NCBI GenBank assembly: GCA_003049465.1
Contig: PYSS01000026.1
Location: 129,984-193,983 of the forward strand
DNA from: Magnaporthiopsis rhizophila
Lineage: Eukaryota > Ascomycota > Sordariomycetes > Magnaporthales > Magnaporthaceae
Direction of reading: 5' to 3'
DNA length: 64,000 bases
Made by a program: the position numbers and the translations under genes
Notes under the pieces: model-generated
The model's input: the letters and a program-made list of their open reading frames with translations, nothing else
The model's database searches: none
Told to the model about the DNA's origin: nothing
Part shown: one piece after another, positions 11,363 through 23,055 of the stretch
How the letters are laid out: each line of letters begins with the position of its first letter
How positions within the stretch are numbered: the stretch's first letter is position 1

Positions 11363-13676
11363 GGCTGCGTTCAGGTCTACTGTAGAATCACCTATAAGAC
11401 GCCCATGCCGGCGCCCATCAACCTCCAGGGGTTCAAGGACGACGGCACATCAAGGGCTGCGGTCAGCAGGCGCCCAACTAGTTACCTATATGCGTAGCCA
11501 GGAAAGTAGGTAAGTAGGCGGACAGACCAGCAATCGGGTCCATGGCAGGCTGGTCGAGCCCGGCGGCCGCGATGGTTCCTAGACCGGACAGAGGCGGTGT
11601 CTCGTGCCAAGCGGCCGATTGCCTTGTCGACTGGGTTTCTTGCCAGCGCCCGACCGGACCGTGTCGGCGCTGCTCGAGTGGCGCGGCAGGCTCAGCTGGG
11701 GAGATGGTCGCTCTCGGTCGCTCGGTGGGAGAATCGCGTCGAGCACAGGGGAGGATCGCCGATCACGAGGCTGCGGTCGCGCGCAGGCGCATATTTTTCG
11801 GACAATGGCCTTGTTTGCGTTTTGAAGATTCACGAGGCAGCGATGACGGATCGCGTGCACGGCGGCCGGGTTGGCAAGACGGAATGGAATCGCACGTCGG
11901 CCGGCCCAATGGCAGCAGGATGGTTTTCCTGGCAGAGGCCTTCGATCATGGATTAGGCGGTCACACCGAACGCGCCCACTCTCGACAGGGACCAACCGGG
12001 CAGCCAGCGAGCCCGGCGCCGACGGCGGCAATGGGGAAAACTCCGGTCGGACGACGAATTCGCAATGCCCGCTGCGAAATGGAGCAGGCGCTGTCGGCGC
12101 CGTCAACGGTGCTTGGTCGTCGTCGGTGATGCTAGCATTCGAGGGCGGGTTGAGGTAGCGGGTGGGAAGCAAACTCGGACAAGAAAAGGCTGGTTGGCTG
12201 TCGGGTGGTGGTGGTGGCCCGAGGCGGCTTGTGCAACGGCGTCGCGAAATGAAGGAAAACAGTGCCCGCCCAGGCCAAGTCCCCGACTTTTTTTTTTTTT
12301 CTCAACTCTTTCGCCCGGTCTACTTTATCGCTGGCGAGGCACCCCTCCAACCGGCGCACGTCGTCAATTTAAAATAAGGCCGATGTCGGTGGTGTCTCTG
12401 ATGGAGAATAGAAACAACGATAATATTTTTCTTTTCTTTTTCTTGGCTGTGCCCGCGACGCCCAAAATTCCAAAGGGCGGGAGGTGGCCGGTGCGGGCCC
12501 ACGGGGCATGCGAGGAAGTGAGGTGGTCGGTCCCGGCTGCTGATTCTAGCCTGGGTTGTACAATGCGCTCCAAATGAGAGAAAAAAAGGGGAGGTGAGGA
12601 CCTTCGGCAGGTCGACGTAGGCCCGCCACGCCGCTGCTTCAGCCGCCATGTGGGAGAGCTCAGGGCCCAGTGCAGGTACACGCGGCGGAGCCTGACGATA
12701 CAGTGGCGGAACATGGCCTGGCAGCTGCGCTGGGCGCGCGACACAGGTCTCGTCAAAGTACCGCGCTCACGCAGCCTGGTGCCCAAGCCCTTAGGTGCTG
12801 TGCGACCCCATTTTGGAGACGCTAGCCTCTTTTTTCTCAAGGCTAAATTGACCATCCCCTTCCAGTCGTCAACCACTCTCCGACACAAACACGTCCAGCA
12901 AGTCAGCGGCAAGTCAGGCACCAGACCAAGCCAAGCTCCGTGCGCGCAACGAGACAGGAGGAACCAGATGAACGAGCCGCCAACGAAAACACTGTGCATA
13001 ATTTGATGATTCGGCTGATGGCCGGCGCAGTGAGTGGGGGTTCTACGCTCAAGGTTCCATCCATCCCGGGCTACAGCGGGGAGATAAGAAAACCCAAGGG
13101 AAAAGTGCCCGAGGAGAGATGACAAGAAATTGGCACACCGAGCAGGGGAGTTAGCCTTGGATGTTCTCCGGGCCATCTGGGGTATGAGGCCTGGATATCT
13201 TGGTGCTTACATGAATTCAAAACTTTATGAACACGCAGGTCGCGGGCCCAGGTCAGGAGCTCACTGGAAGGCCATTGAGCGAACTATTAGATAGCGTCTG
13301 CCGTTGGAGAATGGCCCTGCCGGCATCATTGGCGGCCCATATTGGCAGTCCGGCCAAGCGAGGGTTCGTCAGGTGTCACCATTGGGACCCTTTGTCACTT
13401 ATATTGTACGAGATCTAGTAGATAGCACTTTAGGAGGAGCTGATAGACTCCTGCCCTCAGCCACATGTCATGCTTTGGCTCTAAAAGAGGATAACTGCAT
13501 CATTCTGAAAGTTTAACATAGCCATTTGCTCGTTATTTCGGTATCGAAGAAGGGAAAATACGCCGCTCGAGATTTGACTTCTTGTCTGGGGTCAAGTATT
13601 TAACACATCCTTCGGTAGAGTCCAAATCAAGAACTACTTGGACGCTTTCATCATTTTGATCCCTTGCAACGTTTCA
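11363..13676. promoter_or_regulatory. Divergent intergenic region (2.3 kb)
   Basis: This lies between the start codons of the minus-strand polyQ gene and the plus-strand second F-box gene, so it must contain both promoters. ORFs of up to 270 aa occur on both strands but lack domains or consistent codon pattern, and I treat them as chance. Confidence 0.55.
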
Positions 13677-15275
13677 ATGGAGCCCTGGCATAGGCTCCCG
13701 GCGGAGATCAGACTCCTGACACTCGAGGCCCTGGCCGAGGCTGAGCTCGAAGCGGGCGAATCGCTGGCCGCCTTGGCTACGGTATCCAGAGAATGGCAGG
13801 ACATTCTGGAAAGCTTTACGTTCCGACACGTGTGCGTACGACATGCGGATCTCTATGGCCACAGCGGTTCCTGGTTCGAAAGAGTCTTCGCCGACCATCG
13901 CCGCCGCAAATACGTCCGACACATCGAGCTGAAGCTGGAATTCGAACAGTATAAGGCGAAGCGCGACATTCGGATAGGCATGACCCCGATAGAGCGGACG
14001 CTGGCGAGGGCGATCGCGCTCCGCAGCCAGCCGGCTGCGGCGCTCGACATCGAAGAGATCGAGTACGAACAGCGATGGAACAATATCCTCTTCACGGAGG
14101 TCATTGCCATGTTTCTCCAGCAAGCAGGCAAGTGGGCTCCGGGACATGTTTGGCCGGATGGCATCGCCCTTGAGATTGTCGGCGACACTGAGAGTACCTG
14201 GAGGGCTGTGGCGAGAGAGGCGAGAGCTCTCAATCTCCCAAATCACATACATGTCTTCTACTCCGATGAGTCTCCCGAGTGGCAGCGGGAGGTGATCAAC
14301 TGGAGAGTATGGGACCAGACCCTCCTGCTCGCCGAGTTCGACTTTCATTTCACTATCGGGTACGTATTGCCTTGGACAACGGCCCTTCCTGCCTCCAGCT
14401 GCGGTGGTCGGCAAAGGTTGCTGACGCTACTCTCCTGAAGCTGGGATTTCTCCGAGATGGGCAACCTCCAACGCTTTCCCTACAGTCACAACATGTGGCG
14501 CATCAACCACCCAGCGCAGTTTCGGAAGGCCGGGGTTTTCAGCAGCCTCTCTGTATCGAAGAAGACCATCCGCTACTTCAGGCCAGACGTGTTTGCCGAT
14601 ATCCTCCATCGGTTGCCTGGAGTGCAGCGCTTCAACTGGACATTCAAAGCTCGTATAGGGAGAGGCGAACATATAAGGCTTTGGGAAAGCCAGTGCGCCG
14701 AGGCTCTCACCCGGTTCCCGATCGGACTGAAAAAGCTCTCGATCCACCAGCTTCCGACCGTTGAAAGAGACGAACGGGAGCCTGGTCGCGTTGCCCTAGG
14801 CCATGCGATGGCGCAGCTTGCTCGGAGGCTGGGGAGCTTCTCGGTCATCCACTTGATCGATGCCACTCATTTTTTCTCAGCAAACGTCTTATGTTGGGAG
14901 ACGCTTGAGACCCTGGCCCTCCAGTCAAACAAGATCAGCGGTTTCGAATTACCATCAGCCATCGAACTGCTGCTAGACCAGGCTGCCATGGCGGCGTTGA
15001 AGATGCCGAAGCTGAGGGACATGTTGCTCCACAATCTGGACAGATCCGGCGTTGCAATGTACCGATTCACGCTTGAGGGGGGATATGCTACATTCCGCGC
15101 AGAATGTAGTGATACTTGGGGCTTGTATCTGAGCGCTGCCTGCAGACAGTTGTGGGAGGCTGTGGCGGAGAAGAGGATGGCACGGAACGGGCTGGCTTGG
15201 GGGGTTGCGTCTCTTGCTGGGGAAGCATCTGTCATAAAAAAGAAGCTGGTATCGATTCTTGGGGGCAATATGTGA
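13677..15275 (+). CDS. F-box domain protein
   Basis: Two exons, 13677-14359 and 14441-15275, give 505 aa. The 81-bp intron has donor GTACGT, branch GCTGAC and acceptor GAAG, and the phase-2 join restores ...FHFTIGWDFSEMGN. The N-terminus MEPWHRLPAEIRLLTLEALA is a typical fungal F-box beginning, followed by LAALATVSREWQDI. The remainder has leucine-rich stretches with many Trp residues, as in large fungal F-box families whose C-terminal part binds the target. A role in SCF ubiquitin ligases is known for the family; the substrate is unknown. Such F-box families are often expanded and lineage-specific. Confidence 0.85.
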
Positions 15276-15438
15276 TGGCGGGAAGGTAAACAATGATAAC
15301 ACCAAAGGGCCTAAAAATGGGAGGCTTTTTCCCTCCTTTCTTTTCCTTTCTTTTCCTATTTCCTTTCTTATTTCTTTCCAATTGACCAAGCCGGGAAGCA
15401 ATCAAAAAATTTGGCCGAGGTCACTTTTCCTTTGGTGT

Positions 15439-15476
<38 letters not shown>

Positions 15477-15919
15477 CTGGTTTGCGTGCCTGGATATTCC
15501 ATTCCAATAATACAGAGGTGGTTGTCCTCTATCAATTATGGATGGCCGTGCGTCATTTCTCTCCAGTAGGTGGAGCACGCTGTGCGGCACAGTATGGCTG
15601 GAGCTTGTCAGCTACACCGAGCTACATCCGATCTCTGCCCCTGGCACGCCGCCGGCACCTCAACCCTCGACTAGCCGACCCCCGAACTCTATGCCGACTG
15701 GCTCAGCACCGCTCCGGGCCCGCTTGCATCGCCGCGCCATTGCTATTTGTTTGCCCCCGTCACCATTGCGTCTAGCTTGCGGCGCCTACCATCCGTGAGC
15801 TTGCGTTATTGCCGAGCCTGCTGCGCAGAGCCTCGCCCTTCGGCCGAAGCCCCCCACCCATCATAGCTATCCCGAGCTTGATCAACCCGCTGCGGAATGC
15901 AGTGAGCCTTCCGCCCGCC
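15276..15919. promoter_or_regulatory. Intergenic region with a 33-nt poly-T, upstream of V-ATPase C
   Basis: This holds the 3' flank of the F-box gene, poly-T 15444-15476, and the presumed promoter and leader of the V-ATPase C gene. No separate gene is seen. Confidence 0.6.
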
Positions 15920-17182
15920 ATGCCGACGCCGACGACCTATGCCCTGGTGTCTCTGCCGCTGAGGACCTTTGACAGCGACGACGCGCTGGCCTCGCTGCGC
16001 ACCACCATAAACCCAGACAACGGCGCCGTCTTGCCCTTCGCAATACCCGAGTTCAAGATCGGCACCCTCGACGCCCTGGTCCAGCACGCCGACGACCTCG
16101 CCAAGCTCGAAGCCGCGTGCCAGGGCGTCGTCTCCCGTGTCGCCGATGCGCTCAAGACTCTGGTCGGGCCCGACGAGGACAAGATCGCTCAGCAGAAGAC
16201 GGTCAATGACAGTCAGTAGCTTCCGCACACATGCGCCGCACCCCAATGGCCCTCGACAAACGACTTCGCGACACCCTTGCGCAGAAGCTGACACGGGCGT
16301 CCAGAGCCCACCGACCACTACATCAGCTCCTTCAGCTGGAACAAGGTCCGATACCGAGCGGACCGGCCTCTTGGCGAGCTCATAGACACCCTGCAGAAGG
16401 TATGGTATTGCCAACCTGCTCTCTTATAGATGGTGTTCTAGCCTTCTGCGATTCGCATTGCCCTAGCATTCTTAACTGACCTCGGCCGTCGGCGCTATTA
16501 TTCTAGGAGCTGGTGAACATCGACAATGACGTCAAGGGCAAGTTCAACCAGTACAATTCGGTGAAGACGAACCTGGCGTCGCTACAGCGGAAACAAACGT
16601 ATGGACAAGCACCACCACCCGCGCCTTGATCTCCCGGGGACTCGGAGATTGCTGACATACACGGCTTTGGCTTGACCCCAGCGGCAACCTATCCACAAAG
16701 TCCCTGACGCCGATCGTCAAGCCCTCACTCCTGGTCCAGGATTCCGAGTACCTAGAGACGCACCTCATCGTGGTGCCTTCGATGATGCGCAAGGAGTTTG
16801 TCAAGTCGTACGAGAAGCTCTCGCCCATGGTGGTGCCCCGGTCGGCCGTCGAGGTGGCGCAGGACGATGAGTTCGCCCTGTTCGCCGTCACCACATTCAA
16901 GAAGCACAGCGCCGAGTTCCTGCAAAAGTGCCGCGAGCAAAAGTGGACGCCGCGCCAGTACAAGTACGTCGAGGGCGGCAAGGAGGAGGAGCAGCGCGAG
17001 CTGGACCGTGTCGCCAAGGAGGAGAGGAAGGTGTTTGGCGAGGCGCTCCGTCTCGGCAGGACCGGCTGGAGCGAGGGGGTCATGGTCTGGGCCCACGTCA
17101 TGGCACTGCGCGTCTTTGTCGAGACCGTGCTGCGCTACGGCTTGCCTCTCGAGTTTGTGTCTGCGCTTGTCAAGGTATGTAG

Positions 17183-17215
<33 letters not shown>

Positions 17216-17538
17216 CTCCCTTTCCCCTCTCCCCGGGGTATGCACCTTGCTGGAGACTCGGCTGTCACAAAAGTCGTGTGCGGAATTTTTGATGGGAATG
17301 TATGGACTAATATGAGTGACCCTTATCACAGACGAACTCTAAGCTGGTCAAGAAGGTGAAGACAGCGCTGGACTCGTCATTTTCATACCTGGGCGGGAAC
17401 GCGTTTGGCAGGGACAAGCGCGGCAAGATCCAGCAGGACGACGCCGCTTTGACATCGGAGATGGCGGCGGCAGGAGTTGGGTTTGGCGAAGGGAACGAGT
17501 ACACTGCCTATGTGTACTACGAGTTTGAATTCCCTTAG
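15920..17538 (+). CDS. VMA5: V-type proton ATPase subunit C
   Basis: Subunit C of the peripheral V1 sector stabilises contact between V1 and Vo and controls reversible disassembly of the vacuolar proton pump. Five exons (15920-16211, 16305-16399, 16507-16598, 16682-17174, 17332-17538) give 392 aa, the usual length for the family. All four introns keep phase. Family features include the start TYALVSLPLRTFDS, the block DHYISSFSWNKVRYR spanning exon 2, the region LVVPSMMRKEFVKSYEKLSP-like in exon 4, and the C-terminal NEYTAYVYYEFEF. An in-frame ATG at 15809 was rejected because the canonical N-terminus begins at 15920. The last intron carries a T28 run (17188-17215). Its 3' end faces the APS kinase gene across about 220 bp. 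Confidence 0.97.
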
Positions 17539-17762
17539 CGTTTGTCACTCACTTGGAAAAAAAAAAAAGAGAGAGAGAGAGGCTCTGGAGTCGATGACCA
17601 CTCTTGTTTATTCTCTCCCATTTGCCCCTTGTCCCTTTGTTTTCTCCTTATCTATGTGCCCTTGTGCGGCTTGTAAATCTTTTGTTTGCATTTTGCATGG
17701 GGATTTTTTTCATGGATTCAAGACGGTGATTGTATGAGAAAGGAGAGCTGAAGGATGCTCTC

Positions 17763-18495
17763 TCAGCTGCTAGTCTTGACCAGCCCCTTTTCCTGCAGGT
17801 ACTGCACTATCTGGGCCACACACTCCTCGACGGACTTCTCGTGGGTCCTGATGGTGATCTCGGGGTTGAGCGGTGCCTCGTAAGGGGCCGAGATGCCCGT
17901 AAAGTCCTTGATGTCGCCGGCGCGGGCCTTTTTGTACAGGCCCTTGGGGTCGCGCTGCTCGGCCACCTCGAGCGGTATGTCGACGTAGACCTCGACGAAC
18001 TCGAGCGCGTCGTCGCCGTCGTCGCCCCCGCTCTTGGCGGTGGCCGCGTGCAGCTCGCGGGCCGTCTGGCGGTCGGCGCGGTACGGCGAGATGAAGGACG
18101 TGATGGCGACGGTGGCCGAGTCGGCGAAGAGCTTGGCCACCTCGGCGATGCGCCGGATGTTCTCGTTGCGGTCGCGCTCCGAGAAGCCGAGGTCCTTGTT
18201 GAGCCCGAACCGCACGTTGTCGCCGTCGAGCCGGTACGCGGCCAGGCCGAGGTGCAGCAGGTGCTGCTCCAGCGCCGTCGCCACCGTCGACTTGCCCGAC
18301 GCTGAGAGGCCCGTGAACCAGATGGTGAAGCCGCGCTGCTTGCGGAGCTCGCTGCGCTCGTGCCGGGTTAGGCCCTCGTGCCAGGTGATGTTGCTGTTTG
18401 GTGCGGTTTACATCGTGAGTCTGTCGTTGCGCAGCAGATGAGAGAAGAGGGATGTGATGGGATTATTGATGTCTTGGGAGTCCTTACGTCGCCAT
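17763..18495 (-). CDS. MET14: Adenylyl-sulfate (APS) kinase
   Basis: Phosphorylates adenosine 5'-phosphosulfate to PAPS with ATP, the second step of sulfate assimilation in the cytosol. Exon 1 is only 8 coding nt (18488-18495, ATGGCGAC); exon 2 is 18393-17763, giving 212 aa. The intron (donor GTAAGG, acceptor AACAG) rejoins as MATNITWHEGLTRHER, the conserved fungal start, which supports the tiny first exon. The P-loop GLSASGKST is at residues 31-39, and LDGDNVRFGLNKDLGFS with the following SERDRNENIRR segment forms the APS-binding region. IRRIAEVAKLFADS and the lid-region DPKGLYKKARAG are also family features. The canonical yeast enzyme is about 202 aa; the extra residues fall in an Asp/Gly-rich insert (KSGGDDGDDA). 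Confidence 0.97.
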
Positions 18496-19293
18496 TTCTT
18501 TATAGTGGTTTTGTTACAACCAGAACCTCAAGCGTCGTCGACAATAGGATAAAGAGCACGACAAGAAATCCAGCTTCTCTGGTGCTATATCTCTTCAGGT
18601 TCGTCGAGGGAGAGCGCAAGACGGGATGAGGCGACGGCAACCTCCAGTTGCCCCGCGATTCATGAGACGGGAGCGCTATCCCGGTTTATACGGATTGTAC
18701 GAGCTCATTTTTATTCTGCCGTCATTTTCCTGCCCCACGAGCGAGCGCCCGGCCAAGGGGCTCTGTTCTGTCAGTCTGGCACAAGGCGCAAATGGCATCT
18801 ATATCTGGCAAGGGCCAGGCCACCATCCGTGTTTTTTTGTTTTTTTTTTTCCCAACGCCCGGTGCAATTCGCCCGCTGTGATAGGCCGCAGCACCCTTGC
18901 ACAATCGCTAAAGACGATGACGACAGTGGGGTTGCGGCACATGGCATGCTGGCCCGCCCCGACGGCCGCTACAGCATGCACACGTTTCGGGCGGACCGAA
19001 ATCGGCATGCGTGATTAATCCTCGCATATTTCTCAAAGTCCAAAATTATACAAGGGCCAGAAATGATGGCATAAATACTCCAATGGCTGGCTGCTCGACG
19101 GCCATTTCTACCCGTCTATCATCATATATACTATAGAAAAGACTTATGTTACGCCAACCTGACCACCAAAAGCAAGCCAGGGACTTGTAAATACAACGTT
19201 CCCCTTTGAGGCAAAGAAAAGTCCGCCGTCTACTCTATGCGACCGAAGGCAAAACAGCCTTTATGGCCTGCACTCATACATCATTGACTTGAG
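18496..19293. promoter_or_regulatory. Promoter region of the APS kinase gene and 3' flank of the thioesterase gene
   Basis: About 800 bp without a supported ORF. It must contain the APS kinase promoter. I did not find a perfect match to the ten-base palindromic site used by the sulfur activator CYS3 in Neurospora. Confidence 0.5.
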
Positions 19294-20347
19294 TTAGCGG
19301 TTGATTGATAAAGCGTAGTCAGAGGAATCGTGCAACGGGATGAAACAAACCGCAGCTTGCCGTGGCTCGATAAACAGAGCGGTGGCATCGGCCAGGACGA
19401 CGGGCTTCTCGCCCTTGCCGACCAGCGTCTCGATTCGGCCCTCGACCCAGGCCTTGCGGCCCTCGACCTTTGTGGTGGTGCAGCGCAGGATGACGTACGA
19501 GTCCGCCGGGGTCGGGGCGCGGTAGTTGATGTTGAGGTTGGCCGTCATGCCCATCTTGTTCGGCAGCGCCGGCATGCAGCAGCGAGCCAGCCCTTCGTCC
19601 AGCATTGTTGCCAGGTAGCCGCCGTGCACGATGCCCGGGTGCCCGCACAGGTCCTTGCCCAGGTGCGCGATCTGGTAGTACGACTTGCCGCCCTCCTCGG
19701 TCCAGTCGAACGGCGGCACTGTGACCTTGCCGGGCCCCATGAGCGTGCCGGCCGTCAGGCTGTGTGCCCGGTACGCCGTGGGCAGCTTGAGGTGCGGCCG
19801 CGACTCGGCCAGCTCGGGCCGCGCCCGCAGCTCCGCCACCGTCGGGTGCGTGTTGATGTGGTCCTCCACCGCCTGCGCCTCGGCGTCGGGTGGTGTGTAG
19901 GCCCGCAGCGTCTGCCCGTTGGTCGGCGGGTTGACCATCTCCTGCACCGCCTCGTGCGCTGTCGCCACGGCCATTGCGTATCCCACACACGTGAAGAAGA
20001 GCCCGCGTCCGACTACAGAGAGGATGCGCCACGGAAGCGGCCGTGCTGGACCCGAACCTATGTGCAGACGCTTCCGTGTTAGCCCGTCCGTCCGTCCGTC
20101 TGTCCGTCCGTCCGTTCGTATCTGGCCGGAGAGCGGAAGGGAAGAGGGAGGAGCGGCGGCAGAAGCTACCACAATGATGCCTACCTGCTGTACTTCCTGC
20201 GCTGCCGGTGGAAATTCTAGAGAGCTGACCGTGCCTTGTCCGCCAGAGAGACTGTACGAGCTGTTTGTGGCAATGGGAAGGCGGCTGCGGCCTGATAAGA
20301 TGTGACAATGCGTAGGGAGCAGCACCGAGCCTGACACGGCCCGCCAT
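19294..20347 (-). CDS. Hot-dog fold thioesterase family protein (THEM4-like), probably mitochondrial
   Basis: Likely hydrolyses acyl-CoA thioesters. Exons 20347-20185 and 20057-19294 give 308 aa. The join is phase 1 (STAG|SGPARPLPWR), and intron 20058-20184 carries tandem GTCC units. The first 55 residues (MAGRVRLGAAPYALSHLIRP...) are Arg/Ser/His-rich and almost free of acidic residues, like a mitochondrial presequence. They are followed by a hydrophobic segment at about residues 67-87 (LFFTCVGYAMAVATA) that could anchor the protein in a membrane. The catalytic hot-dog signature is GHPGIVHGGYLATMLDEGLA, matching the HGG-x(6)-D/E pattern of PaaI/THEM4-type thioesterases. A non-spliced reading in another frame begins at GTG and lacks a proper start. 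Confidence 0.88.
20084..20117. repeat. GTCC tetranucleotide tandem repeat inside the thioesterase intron
   Basis: Roughly eight GTCC units with two substitutions, lying between donor and acceptor of the thioesterase intron. Translated unspliced it would give repeated Thr-Asp-Gly-Arg. Confidence 0.9.
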
Positions 20348-21015
20348 TTTGTTGGGCACAGCGGCGGCAGCAGCCGCTTTGTATATTCAACCCTTTTTTT
20401 ACCCCTTCTCCGGGTTCCCAGATATCTCCCAGATATTATGCCAGGTTACCCACTCCCGAGGATATGGGGGACAATCTTAGCCCTTTCTGGGCTGGACCGG
20501 CGGTGTAAGAGTCGGCGTCTTCACTTTCCCGGAGAAATGACGCGCCCGGGTTCGGGGGGCGGTCCACAAAAGGGCGATGCCGATGGTGGGACGGCGCTAT
20601 CCGCACAACCAGCTTACGTATTGGAGGCGAGCTACCAGGGTGAGCAGGGAACCGAGGTATCCGTTGCACGTAGGCTTAGGTCAATGGGCTGTAGGATGTG
20701 GCTGGGGATGTGGTAGCGGACGCATAACTGCAATGATTTTGGTGAATTGACTCTTGTTGGGTGCTTGAGGCTCAGGGGAGAATGAGCCTCGGCAGAACCT
20801 GACAGGTGGGGGCTGTGGAGTCTGTCAAGCTTCGTCATCCTTCGGAGTCCCCGAGTGTTCTACTGTGCTGGTACCAAGGCCGCTGAAGATAACGGGAGTG
20901 TACGGGCTAGCGCTTTGAAGGCGAAATTTAACTTAACTAATGAAACCAGAAATCCAGCATCTTCCATGACAGCTGAACGACCGCAGATACAAGTGCGTCC
21001 GTCCCCTTAGGTTCC
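20348..21015. promoter_or_regulatory. Promoter region of the thioesterase gene
   Basis: About 670 bp between the thioesterase start and the 3' end of the next minus-strand gene. No supported ORF. Confidence 0.5.
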
Positions 21016-21635
21016 TCAATTGTCAAACCACTCCAGAGGATCCCGGTCCGTGAAGATGGCCCGGAACGTCTTGCCGCCACCTTCCTCCTCCTTCTCCTCC
21101 GTGTGGAACGCGTGGAACTTTGCCGGGTCGTCGGCGCCGGTCGAGAAGAGCCGGAAGTGGATGTAGGCCGGGCCGTCGGCGGGCATGGACGGGATCCTGA
21201 CCTTGCCGAAAATGTGGATGCCGTACGCCGACGTTGCCACCCGCACCTCCTTGAAGTTTTCCACCGCGAACGCCGCTGCCAGATCCTTGTCGCTCAGGTC
21301 GCGCACCGCCGCAAAGTACTCGGGCTCGTGTTCTGGAGGTAGGTAAAAAGGCAAATAATGCTCAGTTTGGTGCCCTCCTGGCCCGATTGGGAACGAATGA
21401 GGCGGAGGCTATGTGTGTGTATGGGGAGAGGCCTTACTGTCGTGGTTGTGACGGAGCTTGATCAGCTCGTGCTTCAGCTCACTTTGGAGCTCCTCAAAGA
21501 CCCTGAGCGACTCCTGCTTGGGAGGATGCGCCCCGCCCAATTCTACAGTTTCGGCAGTGGCCTGCACATCAAGTAGGATAGGTCAGTGCTTCACCGGCGT
21601 CTGGTGGCTCGTCGTGCTAGCTATCAACGTACCAT
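21016..21635 (-). CDS. Small conserved-looking protein of unknown function (147 aa)
   Basis: Three coding exons: 21635-21633 (the ATG alone), 21561-21438 and 21332-21016. Donors GTACGT and GTAAGG and acceptors GTGCAG and CTCCAG all keep phase, giving MATAETVELGG..., a charged helical middle (LQSELKHELIKLRHNHD), then a domain with VATSAYGIHIFGKVRIPSM, PAYIHFRLF and the C-terminus DPLEWFDN. The GPAYIHFRLF strand is faintly reminiscent of the last strands of cystatin-like folds, but I cannot assign a family. No signal peptide or membrane segment is visible. The ATG-only coding exon is unusual; the rest of that exon must be 5' UTR. Confidence 0.72.
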
Positions 21636-22215
21636 GATGCGCGAGAAGGCTGCGAGTTTCTTGTACGTGCTAGGAGGGAAGGTGGAGAAATCGAGCACAG
21701 AGCGAGAAATAGTGCGTTGGCTCAAGTTGATTGTTGTATTCCAGTTGTGTTCTTGTATGTAAATGCACTCACTATTGACAGTTCAGTGGCCGACGGGGAC
21801 GAGTGCAGTGATGCATGAAGTGGTTCAATGTGGGAATGAGGCGGAGGGTACAACAGAATAAGTAGGCCGCCGCCAGCCTCCAGGTAACCTGGCAAAGCTT
21901 CCTCTCCCACCAACCATCATGTCAACTTGTCCAAGGCAAGCACGTATGCACGCCCCTTGCTGGCTTGGTTCCCCAATGACATATCCAGTGACGCGGACGC
22001 ACATGAATGCGGGGTGACCGCCATTGGGTCATTGGCTAGTTCCCCTCGCGTTCTCGGGCGCGTGCCACATGATAGGTGTATGTACCAGGCTACTATGTAA
22101 AGCTACATGTACAGGAATTTCGCGGTGCTGGCGACCTTCTCCAACGGACTCTTTTATTGCGCGAATCTGGTCGGGAGACGCTTTTTTTAATAGGGCCTCC
22201 TGCCTTGGATCTCTT
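21636..22215. other. Intergenic region upstream of the 147-aa gene
   Basis: Presumed promoter and leader of the minus-strand 147-aa gene. No other gene is seen. Confidence 0.5.
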
Positions 22216-22509
22216 TTATGGAGTCATTAGACCCTCACAGGCTCGTTGAACTTGCCGGCAAGTAACACCCAAAGCCTTGGCGATATCCATATAGGTCCAG
22301 CGTGCGTATTCTCGCAGGGCGCGTATTTTGATCTTGGTATCGTGATCAAGTCTCTTGGCTCGTTTCGGGGCAGAGGGAGGGCCGGGCAAAGGGTCGATTG
22401 GAGGGAGGGGAAGGTAGGACACCCAACGCGCACGCACGTGCGCGCCGGGGTTCGAACTTGCAGCCTGCTGAATAGTGCGAGAATACATTATTGGTACGGG
22501 CGCCGGCAT
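22216..22509 (-). pseudogene. Truncated Tc1/mariner-type transposase N-terminal fragment
   Basis: The minus-strand reading has a 97-aa ORF whose second half, KRLDHDTKIKIRALREY followed by ARWTYMDIAKALGVTCRQVQ, matches the homeodomain-like helix-turn-helix that opens many fungal Tc1/mariner DDE transposases. The ORF stops immediately after this helix-turn-helix and no catalytic DDE region follows, so this is a relic. Terminal inverted repeats and a TA duplication were not identified. The HTH match is from pattern recognition. Confidence 0.6.
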
Positions 22510-23055
22510 TAGAGTTGATGGTATCGTGGTATGGATCGCCGGCGTTGAAGGTCGATGTTTGAACGTGTCGTCGCATGTACAAGTTGGCCGCTTTTGAGGC
22601 TATCGCGGGCACCCACGCACCGCCTAGGTCGGCAGGTGGTACTTATAGGTCGATCGCGTTAGCCAGGGACAGATTCTAGGAAGTTCCATTGTTGTGGGTA
22701 CCTACTGGACTAAGATACATTGGTTTTGGTACTATTTTCTATCGGGAAAATGTACATGGGTTCTTTGCCCAATAAGGAAATGTTCCACCGAACTAACCTG
22801 CTGGGGGGTGTAGTTGTGCAGTATTGCTGGGTCAGGAGTGGGTGACATCATTGCTTGGGCTGCTCGACTGGAAGCAAAGGCATCCATCCGGACGGATACA
22901 GGTACCATCCTTGTATACGTAGTCGCGTAGTTCAGGGCTGAAGCCCATTCTATCAGGATAAACGCGTGCCCGGAATGTGCATCTCGTGTCTTACTGCCTT
23001 TTGGCTTGTATGCGGGGCTACATTGCCTGTCAATGCATAAAGACTGACATCAACC
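22510..23055. other. Intergenic region 3' of MAK21
   Basis: Between the transposase relic and the MAK21 stop codon. It may contain further degraded element sequence but nothing definable. Confidence 0.5.

Noticed and set aside
19294..20337. Unspliced 347-aa reading of the thioesterase gene
   Set aside because: It begins at GTG, runs through a tetranucleotide repeat, and a phase-perfect intron joins a true ATG exon with presequence character.
22440..22470. GGTTCGAA-like B-box suggesting a tRNA gene
   Set aside because: No matching A-box, D-arm or acceptor stem can be built from the preceding 70 bases.
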